From Bacteroidota bacterium (GTDB taxonomy: Bacteria; Bacteroidota; Bacteroidia; Bacteroidales; DTGW01), in NCBI GenBank assembly GCA_020049015.1, contig JAIFLP010000167.1:1-33230 (forward strand): a stretch of DNA of 33,230 nt. The letters run 5' to 3'. The notes beneath the pieces were generated by a model that was not told the origin of the DNA, did not search any database, and worked only from the letters and a program-made list of their open reading frames with translations. The translations under genes were made by a program, and so were the position numbers. Numbering within the stretch: the first letter of the stretch is position 1; each line of letters opens with the position of its first letter. Positions 8,794 through 17,097 of the stretch are shown one piece after another.

Positions 8794-10659
8794 TTAACTA
8801 TGCCAAATGCCATCGGTAATATTTAATTTCCTTAGCATGGCTGTTTTTTTCTCTTGATGGTCCTGCATTCTGCTCAAAATACTATGTAAAAAATTCACCG
8901 TTTTTATAACATAAGGACCCTTATTCAACATTACGCATTCTGCTCTAGCGCTCATAGCAGCATCGGTTACTTCGCTTCGAGTAGGCAAACCTTTTTTATT
9001 CATTTGATCTAATACTTGAGTAGCCCATATAACAGGCGTATGGGCTGCTTCACAAAACCAAAGTATTTGTTCCTGAACTTCTGCCATGCGGTCAAAGCCT
9101 AATTCAACGCCTAAATCGCCTCTTGCTACCATAACTCCCAAAGGAGGATTTTTCAAACCTGTAATAAGCAGATTGGGCAGGTTTTCGAAACCTTGCTTAT
9201 TTTCAATTTTTAAAATAATTCCAATGTGATTAGCATTTGCTTCATTCATTATTTTTTGTATTTCTTCAATATCTTGTGGTTTTCTAACAAATGAAAGCCC
9301 TACCATATCAGCACTTGCAATGGCAAATTGCAAACATTCTTTATCATAATCGTTCAAAGAAGGAATATCTAAACTACTATCAGGAAGATTAATTCCTTTG
9401 TCTGATGACAATCGGGTTCCTTTAAATCCCGCATTCTTTATTCTTACGGTTAAAAAATCAGTGTTAACTTCTTCTATAATTCCCGATATTTTACCATCAT
9501 CAAATAAAATTCTCTCCCCGGGTTTTACTTGCTTCATAATTATGGGCAGTGTACAGGGTATTCTTGCTGGCTCTATTATATCGCCATGTAAACTGTGCAC
9601 TGCAGCTTTTCCTTTTTCAATTTCTGTTGTAATAATTAATTGGTCATTTTTGTTTAATATAATTTTAACCTGAATATTCGGAATGTCTCTGAATTCGCTT
9701 TGTGAAATCAATGTATCTCCTCTATATACTTCGAAAGGCAAATGGTTTTCGAGGTAAGTTGATTGATCTGTTTCTGCAACCATATAGTTACCTGCCTGAT
9801 GAAATACTTTTAAACTTCTTTTTCTACCGGGTATATCTGTAAATTTAATAATATCCCCATTCTTTAGAAATTTGTATATGCTTTCGTCTATGCTTATTTC
9901 TTCTAATTCGTCTTGAGAAAATGTGCTTCCTGTATTATTAGCTTTAATTTTTACAAAACCCGATTTTATGATAATACCTCTTTCATCGCGTATGGGTTGG
10001 ATATGCAAAACCGAAGGACCTTCTTCAATGTCTCCAGTGCGAAGTTTGGGTCCGGCTAGGTCCATCATTATTTTACAATCTTTTCCGGTTTCTGAAGTAG
10101 CCTTCTTAATATTTTCAATCATGCCTGTCCAAACCGCTGTATCATCGTGAGCACAATTAATGCGGGCTATATTCATGCCCGAAAGAATTAATTGTTTGAT
10201 CATGGCGTAATCTGTTGAGGCATGTGTGGGCAACGTAACCATAATTCTTACTCTTCGTTGAGGATTGGTATTGCCTAATAATCGCTGAGTATGTTTTTTT
10301 AATTTATCATCGCCATCTTTAAATTGCAGGGTAACAATTGGATTGTATTCTGGCTGCAATGGGGTAGGTGATATTCTTTGAAGAGCCATTAAAATACTTT
10401 CTAATGCCGCCATTACATGTGCTTCCATTCTGCCTAATGAACTTAGGCCCATATGCCCTAGTAGAACCTGTAATTCTCTTATATCATTGCCTCTAATGGC
10501 AATATAATGCAATAAGTTCTTAGCACTTTCTCTGTACTCTTCAGGTATTTGCGCCAATTCATTTTGATATTCTTTTTCTAATTCTAGGGCTTCTTCCCTA
10601 AGACGTATGATTTCAGAATAGCACTTTGTTATTACTTCGGGTCTATAGCGTATGGGCAT
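8794..10659 (-). CDS. Atypical pyruvate kinase-like protein with N-terminal extension
   Basis: 621 aa; PK motifs MVTLPTHASTDYAMIKQLILSGMNIARINCAHD, MMDLAGPKLRTGDI, LKIENKQGFENL, GVMVARGDLGVELG, WATQVLDQM, RSEVTDAAMSARAECVMLNKG; ~130-aa N-terminal extension and no clear C-terminal PK domain. Confidence 0.85.
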   Translation of the reverse strand: MPIRYRPEVITKCYSEIIRLREEALELEKEYQNELAQIPEEYRESAKNLLHYIAIRGNDIRELQVLLGHMGLSSLGRMEAHVMAALESILMALQRISPTPLQPEYNPIVTLQFKDGDDKLKKHTQRLLGNTNPQRRVRIMVTLPTHASTDYAMIKQLILSGMNIARINCAHDDTAVWTGMIENIKKATSETGKDCKIMMDLAGPKLRTGDIEEGPSVLHIQPIRDERGIIIKSGFVKIKANNTGSTFSQDELEEISIDESIYKFLKNGDIIKFTDIPGRKRSLKVFHQAGNYMVAETDQSTYLENHLPFEVYRGDTLISQSEFRDIPNIQVKIILNKNDQLIITTEIEKGKAAVHSLHGDIIEPARIPCTLPIIMKQVKPGERILFDDGKISGIIEEVNTDFLTVRIKNAGFKGTRLSSDKGINLPDSSLDIPSLNDYDKECLQFAIASADMVGLSFVRKPQDIEEIQKIMNEANANHIGIILKIENKQGFENLPNLLITGLKNPPLGVMVARGDLGVELGFDRMAEVQEQILWFCEAAHTPVIWATQVLDQMNKKGLPTRSEVTDAAMSARAECVMLNKGPYVIKTVNFLHSILSRMQDHQEKKTAMLRKLNITDGIWHS

Positions 10660-10664
10660 GTTAA

Positions 10665-12719
10665 TTAGTTATAATTGGGTAAAAACGAGTATTTTTCTGA
10701 GTATTTAATCATTTGTTTAATATAATCATTAGGATAAATAACTTGAATATCTTTTATTTTACCATTTTCAATAACAGGAACGAATTCAGGATTTATAAAA
10801 CCGTTGTATGGAGCCAAATTCAATGCTTTGTAACGGGTAAGAATTTCGCTATGCAAATCATAATCAATTTCAATACCATATTTTTCCACCAATGCTTTAC
10901 CCGCATTGTAGTCGCCTTCCGATTTTATTCTTTGCACTTCTGCCAATAATTGACCAAATAAGATTCTTAATTTCTCGAAGTCATTTACTTTTACAAATGT
11001 TTTATTTTCTCTTTTAAAAACCTCAATCACATTTTCTGCTTTTCCTTTTTCATAACACCATTTGGAAACTAACTGGCGGTTGCGCATGTGGGCTTGTTCC
11101 ACATTCTTTCCTAATTCAATTCGCACCAATTGAGTGAGCAAACCATTTCGTATATAGGATGTATATTCAGCTTTGGCAACATCTAGCTTATCTATGATTC
11201 CCAAATCAATCATTTTATTATCCATAATATAATACAAGGCAAAAAGGTCGGCGCGCGCTTCTTCTAAAGGAGAATGAAAACTTTTTAGAGCATGTGAACT
11301 AACACCTGGCAACAATTGTCCAGAGCCATGGCCTAAGCATTCATGCAGGTCGGTATGCAGATTTCCAGCAAGTCCGCCATGTTTTCTGATTAAATCTATT
11401 TCAATGCTATCAGCAGCAAATTCTTCAAGGAAACCACTCGATAGTGAAGCTTTTTCATATGCTTCGGTAATATTTTGAATGCTTACTGATTTTGAACCAT
11501 AATTTTTTCGAACCCAATCAGAATTTGGTAAGTTAATTCCAATAGGAGTTGTAGGATAACAATCACCTCCCAATTGTGCAACGGTTATTACCTTTGCGGT
11601 TACTCCTTTAACTTCAGTTTTCTTAAAACGTGTATCAACTGGTGAATGGTCTTCAAACCACTGAGCATTCTTACTTATTATTTCGGTTCGGCGGGTAGCT
11701 TCAATATTTTTAAAGTTCACGACCGATTCCCACGTTGCTCTCATGGCAAGCGGATCGCCATATACTTCAATAAAGCCATTTATAAAGTCAATATGACTAT
11801 TTACGTCTTGTACCCATAGAATACTATATTTATCAAAGGTCTCAAGATCGCCACTCTCATAATATTTAATTAATGATTCAATTACATTTTTCTGTTGTTC
11901 ATTTTCAGCTACAACAACCGCTTTTTTAAGCCAAAAAATAATCTTTTCAATAGCGGGTGAATACATGCCATTCAACTTCCATACTTTTTCATTAATGACT
12001 CCATTTTCTTTGATAAGTTTTGAGTTGAGACCGTATGAAATTGGGCTTGTGTCGGCCTCATTCTTGACGGTTTTATAAAACTGTTCAACTTCAGATTGGC
12101 TTACACCTTCATAAAAATTGTTTGCAGAATTCTTAACCACATCGGCGTCTGCATCTTGCAAAACGCGCTTTTTATCAAGTTCTGGATTAAAAATATATTC
12201 TGTAATCCTCAATTTAAATGAATCGATACTTTCGTTTTTCAATAAAGGAAGCTTTTTTAGGTCTGAATGATCTATTAAGAGCAATAAATAATCTTTTGAA
12301 AAACCGGGCATGAATTTTTCTGTAGAATAGTGGTGGTGTATACCATTGGAGAACCAAACTCTTTTTAAATAAATCAGAAAGTTTTTATATTCCTCCGTTG
12401 AGGTGTCCCCTGAATAGCTCTGGTACACATTTTCCAGGCAGCGTCGGATGGTTAAATTGTGTTTATAGTGTTGATCAAATAATATATCCCTTCCGCAAAG
12501 TGCTGCTTCGCTGAGGTAGTAGATCAGTTCTTTTTGTTGTAAACTCAGAGAGTCGAACCCAGGCACTCTATAGCGTAAAACCCTGCAATCGGCAAATTGT
12601 TCCACTACGTAATCAAATTCTTCAACTTCATTTCTCATATCCTCATTTTTATTGCTGCTACAAGCACTATTTAGCCAAGCCATAACGTATAGTATTATTA
12701 TTATTTGAAAAAAACGCAT
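10665..12719 (-). CDS. Dipeptidyl-peptidase III-like (M49) metallopeptidase, predicted lipoprotein
   Basis: 684 aa; zinc motif HECLGH (HEXXGH) with downstream EEARAD; lipobox MRFFQIIIILYVMAWLNSAC. Confidence 0.9.
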   Translation of the reverse strand: MRFFQIIIILYVMAWLNSACSSNKNEDMRNEVEEFDYVVEQFADCRVLRYRVPGFDSLSLQQKELIYYLSEAALCGRDILFDQHYKHNLTIRRCLENVYQSYSGDTSTEEYKNFLIYLKRVWFSNGIHHHYSTEKFMPGFSKDYLLLLIDHSDLKKLPLLKNESIDSFKLRITEYIFNPELDKKRVLQDADADVVKNSANNFYEGVSQSEVEQFYKTVKNEADTSPISYGLNSKLIKENGVINEKVWKLNGMYSPAIEKIIFWLKKAVVVAENEQQKNVIESLIKYYESGDLETFDKYSILWVQDVNSHIDFINGFIEVYGDPLAMRATWESVVNFKNIEATRRTEIISKNAQWFEDHSPVDTRFKKTEVKGVTAKVITVAQLGGDCYPTTPIGINLPNSDWVRKNYGSKSVSIQNITEAYEKASLSSGFLEEFAADSIEIDLIRKHGGLAGNLHTDLHECLGHGSGQLLPGVSSHALKSFHSPLEEARADLFALYYIMDNKMIDLGIIDKLDVAKAEYTSYIRNGLLTQLVRIELGKNVEQAHMRNRQLVSKWCYEKGKAENVIEVFKRENKTFVKVNDFEKLRILFGQLLAEVQRIKSEGDYNAGKALVEKYGIEIDYDLHSEILTRYKALNLAPYNGFINPEFVPVIENGKIKDIQVIYPNDYIKQMIKYSEKYSFLPNYN

Positions 12720-12842
12720 ACATCTTAATTTTGTTACTAACTGTGAGTGTAAATATCAGAAATTATTCTTAATAATCAAAGCAAGTATGAGGTAATAGCA
12801 AATAAATCTTTTAGTTGAGCCATTAATTATTATCTTTATTAT

Positions 12843-12910
12843 AACTCATAACTTAAAACTCATAACTTATAACTTATAACTTAAAACTCATAACTCATAA
12901 TTTATAACTC
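12843..12910. repeat. Degenerate heptanucleotide tandem array (AACTYAW)n
   Basis: AACTCAT AACTTAA AACTCAT AACTTAT AACTTAT AACTTAA AACTCAT AACTCAT AATTTAT AACTC: about 9.7 units with exact 7-bp period. Confidence 0.95.
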
Positions 12911-12938
12911 TTTTTATAGCGTAACTAAAAATAATTTT

Positions 12939-12946
12939 TATCTTTG
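12939..12946 (+). promoter_or_regulatory. Bacteroidetes -7 box (TATCTTTG) for the corA leader transcript
   Basis: Exact TAnnTTTG, 28 nt upstream of the leader ORF start. Confidence 0.6.
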
Positions 12947-12973
12947 CCACGATAATCAATACATAGTTTTATT

Positions 12974-13027
12974 ATGGACGATGGACCTGATCTTGAGATA
13001 AGTATTAATCCCACACCTTTAAGGTAG
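12974..13027 (+). CDS. Candidate corA leader peptide MDDGPDLEISINPTPLR
   Basis: 17 codons + TAG between a -7 box and corA; acidic/Pro-rich; its last codons overlap one arm of a 10-bp helix with the anti-SD element. Confidence 0.55.
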   Translation: MDDGPDLEISINPTPLR

Positions 13028-13072
13028 CCGTCTGATTTTTCGACCCTCCTTGAAGGTTTAAACATAGGAGGT
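13015..13072 (+). promoter_or_regulatory. Candidate translational switch controlling corA (mutually exclusive helices, SD sequestration)
   Basis: ACCTTTAAGG (13015-13024) pairs with CCTTGAAGGT (13048-13057), 10 bp with one G-U; alternatively CCTCCT (13045-13050) pairs with SD AGGAGG (13066-13071). Confidence 0.5.
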
Positions 13073-13076
13073 GACC

Positions 13077-14006
13077 ATGATTACTATCTGGAAACAAAAA
13101 GAAGTTTTACAACAAATCCAAAAGTTTGAGCGCAATTGCTGGGTAAACGTAATTAATCCTACTCAGGACGAAATTCTACGTTTGATTACAGAACTGCGTG
13201 TACCCGATTATTTTATTTCCGACATCCTTGATATTGACGAAAGATCGCGTATTGAAAATGACGTCCGCTGGTTCATGATCATTACCCGTATACCAATTTA
13301 CCGTTTCGATAATAATGTGCCTTTTGTTACTGTACCTCAGGGTATTCTAATCAGCGCCCATTCCATTATTACTATTTGTATATCCGACAATGAAATTATT
13401 AATGATTTAATAAACCCATTACGATACAGAACGGTTAGTTTGACTAATAAAGTGAATTTTGTACTCGAGATTTTTCTTCGCTCTGCAACCCAATATCTAA
13501 AATACCTGAAAGAAATTAATATACTTACCAACGAAATAGAAAAGGAATTAGAGAAATCGACTAAAAACAAGGAGCTTCACAAATTATTAAAGATGGAGAA
13601 GTGCTTAGTTTATTTTATAACCTCTATAAAATCAAATGATTTATTGTTGTTTAAATTGCAAAAATCAAGATTCTTGACCTTTGGAGAGGTAGATGAAGAT
13701 TTATTGGATGATGTGCAGATTGAGATAAAGCAAGCCTTGGAGACCGCTCAAATATACAGCGATATTCAGTCTGGGTTGATGGATGCCTTTGCTTCTGTTA
13801 TATCTAATAATTTGAACGTGGTGATGAAGCAACTTACTGCCATTACCATTTTACTTATGATTCCCAATCTGATTGCAGGATTTTTTGGGATGAATGTTAT
13901 CAATTTTCTGGAAGATAATAAATATGCCATGACCTATATCCTTGCCGGATCATCGATACTTGCTGTTCTAGGCTTTATGATCTTTAAAAAGAGGGACTGG
14001 TTCTAA
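13077..14006 (+). CDS. corA: CorA-family magnesium/divalent cation transporter
   Basis: Two C-terminal TM helices with GFFGMN signature. Track starts at GTG 13071; ATG 13077, 5 nt after AGGAGG, is the more likely start. Confidence 0.92.
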   Translation: MITIWKQKEVLQQIQKFERNCWVNVINPTQDEILRLITELRVPDYFISDILDIDERSRIENDVRWFMIITRIPIYRFDNNVPFVTVPQGILISAHSIITICISDNEIINDLINPLRYRTVSLTNKVNFVLEIFLRSATQYLKYLKEINILTNEIEKELEKSTKNKELHKLLKMEKCLVYFITSIKSNDLLLFKLQKSRFLTFGEVDEDLLDDVQIEIKQALETAQIYSDIQSGLMDAFASVISNNLNVVMKQLTAITILLMIPNLIAGFFGMNVINFLEDNKYAMTYILAGSSILAVLGFMIFKKRDWF

Positions 14007-14093
14007 AAATTTGAATAGATAATGTTCAAATTCCTAAATAAACTTTAAATTTACCCAACATATAATTAAAAGATAATTTAATTCAAATTTACT

Positions 14094-15089
14094 ATGGGAC
14101 TTATTATTGGATTAACTATGATTTTTTTCGGAGGGCTAACTTCCGCAGCTTGGTACTTACCGCTTAATCACGTTAAAAAATGGTCGTGGGAGTCAGGATG
14201 GTTCATGCAAGGCTTTATGGCATTTCTTATTTTTCCTTGGGTTTTGGCTTTTATTACCGTACCGGGCTTAATGGATGTTTATTCTTCTGCTGATGGCTGG
14301 TCTATAGGTTTGCCTATATTATTCGGAATCGGCTGGGGTGTTGGGGGATTGACCTGGGGATTATCTATTAGGTATCTAGGTATTGGATTGGGCAACGCAC
14401 TTCCTTTAGGAATTACTTTATCACTCGCTACTTTAATACCTATTATTTTTAAAGGTGAATGGGAATTTTTCTCCAGTGTGAAATTTATTAGCGTTATAAT
14501 AGCACTTATAGGTGTTGCTGTATGCGGATTAGCAGGAGTTTTAAAAGATAAGGATACTAAGAAAGAGGCTGTTAAAGGCGAATACAATCTTAAAAAAGGT
14601 TTGCTATTTGCATTAATTGGCGGTGTTATGAGTGCTTTTTTTGCTTTTGGCGAAGAAGCTGGAAACCAATTATACGTGTTGGCAAAGGATTTGAACCCAG
14701 GAAGTGTTTGGAATAAAAATGCTGTGTTCGCAGTAATCCTGATAGGCGGATTTACTTCAAACGCAGTATATTGTTTGTATTTACAAATGAAAAATAAGAC
14801 ATATAAGAATTATTCAGATCTTAGTACGCCGCTTACGAAAAACTTTTTACTCAGTTTTTTAGCCGGTACAATTTGGTTCTCTCAATTTGTTTTCAAAGGA
14901 GTTGCAACATCGGTAGATGAATCGTTACAAGCTGTTTCGTGGAGCTTGTTGTTTAGTTTAACCATCATATTGAGTAATATTATTGGTCTGGCTACAGGTG
15001 AATGGAAAGGCACTTCAATTGTTACTAAATTGGTTCTAATTGGTGGCTTGTTGCTTTTACTTTTTTCAGTAATAATAGTTGGTGTATAA
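14094..15089 (+). CDS. RhaT-like (L-rhamnose/H+ symporter family) transporter
   Basis: 331 aa, ~10 TM; 'FGGLTSAAWYLPLNHVKKWSWESGWFMQGF' and 'FGIGWGVGGLTWGLSIRYLGIGLGNALPLG' resemble the RhaT family. Confidence 0.8.
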   Translation: MGLIIGLTMIFFGGLTSAAWYLPLNHVKKWSWESGWFMQGFMAFLIFPWVLAFITVPGLMDVYSSADGWSIGLPILFGIGWGVGGLTWGLSIRYLGIGLGNALPLGITLSLATLIPIIFKGEWEFFSSVKFISVIIALIGVAVCGLAGVLKDKDTKKEAVKGEYNLKKGLLFALIGGVMSAFFAFGEEAGNQLYVLAKDLNPGSVWNKNAVFAVILIGGFTSNAVYCLYLQMKNKTYKNYSDLSTPLTKNFLLSFLAGTIWFSQFVFKGVATSVDESLQAVSWSLLFSLTIILSNIIGLATGEWKGTSIVTKLVLIGGLLLLLFSVIIVGV

Positions 15090-15833
15090 TTAATCTAATC
15101 GTCGTTGCCTTACTGATTCAAATAATAGTACGGCAGCGGCGTTTGATACATTCAACGATTCAATTTTTCCATTTACAGGTATCTTTGCTAAAGAATCAGC
15201 AAGTTTCAATATTTGTTCCGAAATCCCATCTTCTTCAGATCCCATTACAATAGCAAGAGGTCCTTTCAATGAAATATCCCAATAGTTTTCACTGGCTTTT
15301 TCTGTAGCCGCTACTATTGTTATTCCACTTTCTTTTAAGAATCGGATGCATTGATTTATATTTTTTACGCGGCAAACAGGAATTATATTGAGGGCACCCG
15401 CAGATGTTTTCATTGCGTCTGCATTTATTCTGGCTGATCCATTTTCGGAAATAATAATGGCATTTACTCCCGCACACTCTGCAGAACGAGCAATAGAACC
15501 AAAATTTCGAACATCGGTTAATCTGTCTAATACCATTATAAAAGGATCTGTACCTGCTTCGTATAACATAGGAATTAATTTTTCTATTTCCTGATATTCC
15601 AGCATTGACATATAAGAAACTACGCCTTGATGGTTTTTTGTTGTTATGCGATTTAATTTTTCCATCGGAACATATTGAAATGGAATAGCTTGTTGATGAA
15701 TTAATTCTGATAATTCCCTGAATAGCTCGCCACCCAATCCTTTTTTTATCAAAATCTTATCAATTTCTTTTCCTGCTTTGATGGCCTCTATTAAAGGTCT
15801 GATACCAAATATTAGCTGTTCCTTATTTTCCAT
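15090..15833 (-). CDS. rlmB: 23S rRNA (guanosine-2'-O-)-methyltransferase, TrmH/RlmB family
   Basis: 247 aa; SpoU motifs LDRLTDVRNFGSIARSAECAGVNAIII, IVMGSEEDGIS, IPVNGKIESLNVSNAAAVLLFE. Confidence 0.9.
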   Translation of the reverse strand: MENKEQLIFGIRPLIEAIKAGKEIDKILIKKGLGGELFRELSELIHQQAIPFQYVPMEKLNRITTKNHQGVVSYMSMLEYQEIEKLIPMLYEAGTDPFIMVLDRLTDVRNFGSIARSAECAGVNAIIISENGSARINADAMKTSAGALNIIPVCRVKNINQCIRFLKESGITIVAATEKASENYWDISLKGPLAIVMGSEEDGISEQILKLADSLAKIPVNGKIESLNVSNAAAVLLFESVRQRRLD

Positions 15834-15834
15834 A

Positions 15835-17097
15835 TTATTTATTTGTATGTATGATTATGCCTTTAGCCCAATTTTTTTTTGCTGTTTCAAGAAGTGGTAA
15901 ATCACTGCTTTTGCGCAGTAAAACATATACTTCGTTGCTTAATTGGGTATCTATTCTTTTAAAAATGAAATACTGATCTTTTCCGGAGTACTTATACATC
16001 CACTTTTCTTCATTATTAGCTTTCATTACCGATACAGGGGGACCTAATAGAATAAATACCATACCCCTATCGGTTTTCCATCCTTCCTGCCAATCAGAAA
16101 AATAGTAATTAGCCAGTTCAACTCTGTTGTAATATATCTTGATAAGTTCTTTTGCCTTGTCTTCTGCATTATTGTATATTGATAACCAGAATCTATCAAA
16201 AGATTTTTTTGGGTTTTCATTTTCTTTCATGTCTCTATATGCAGTTGAATCCATTATATAGATTAGGGCCTCTGACATTTCATCTATACCTGACATGCGG
16301 GGAAATGAGCTTCCCACAACATTAATTGTTTTCCCTTTTTGTAAATCAGGTTTCACAGAGAATAGATATGTTCCTTTTTTCTCTAATGAAAGTATTGATG
16401 AATCATTATATGGCAGTTTATAATCTTTATATATAACTGGATGTATCAATGTTTTGGCTTGTGAATCTATTTGATTGTATCCAGGTTGATGTGGTTCAAA
16501 ATACGCTACATATAAACTGTCGGGCTGTTTTTTTGCATATAGGAGCAAAAAATTCTCATTAACTTGTATATAAGGTTTTGCCAAATTGTTCATTGTAGAT
16601 GGATTGATGAGCAAGTAATTAGATGATGAATAAATACCTTGCTTGTCTATTTGCATAAAATGATGGTTTCGTTTTGAGTTTCCGGCATCGGCATAAATAA
16701 CATGTAGAATATAAGTATTGTTATATATACATTTAATTGGAATGCGAAATATTACTTCATCTTTTATTTTTGATTTGTCAACCTGAAACAAATAGCTGCC
16801 GCTGTCACTGCTCGAGCCTAGAATATTCTTTTCATTTATTAAACGATAGCTAACCCATATTTTGCCAATTTTTGTTCCTTGTTTATCAGCAGTAAAAACT
16901 ATGTTTGATGTATTGCAGTATATATTTATATTACTTATGCTATCGTTGGAGTGATACATTGTAAATATAGGACGAAGCGTATTTTCAAGAGGTTGATAAA
17001 GCTTAAAGTGCGAATTGTCATTTGTTTTTACAGCTTTTTTATTGCAGGAATAAGCTGTAAATATCAGAATAAATATGAATAAAGGTACTATTTTCAT
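15835..17097 (-). CDS. GWxTD domain-containing lipoprotein
   Basis: 420 aa; 'DWQEGWKTDRGMVFILLGPP' carries GWxTD; lipobox 'LIFTAYSC'. Confidence 0.85.
   Translation of the reverse strand: MKIVPLFIFILIFTAYSCNKKAVKTNDNSHFKLYQPLENTLRPIFTMYHSNDSISNINIYCNTSNIVFTADKQGTKIGKIWVSYRLINEKNILGSSSDSGSYLFQVDKSKIKDEVIFRIPIKCIYNNTYILHVIYADAGNSKRNHHFMQIDKQGIYSSSNYLLINPSTMNNLAKPYIQVNENFLLLYAKKQPDSLYVAYFEPHQPGYNQIDSQAKTLIHPVIYKDYKLPYNDSSILSLEKKGTYLFSVKPDLQKGKTINVVGSSFPRMSGIDEMSEALIYIMDSTAYRDMKENENPKKSFDRFWLSIYNNAEDKAKELIKIYYNRVELANYYFSDWQEGWKTDRGMVFILLGPPVSVMKANNEEKWMYKYSGKDQYFIFKRIDTQLSNEVYVLLRKSSDLPLLETAKKNWAKGIIIHTNK

Noticed and set aside
12981-13001. Second short ORF MDLILR in the corA leader
   Set aside because: Terminates before the 13015-13024 helix arm, so its ribosome would not control the switch; the 12974 ORF fits better.
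14008-14032. AATTTGAA-N9-TTCAAATT inverted repeat after corA as a terminator
   Set aside because: AT-rich stem without a following U tract; weak as a terminator and not clearly regulatory.
15083-15095. Zero-gap convergent rhaT-like/rlmB ends as a special element
   Set aside because: Just abutting stop codons; common in compact genomes.
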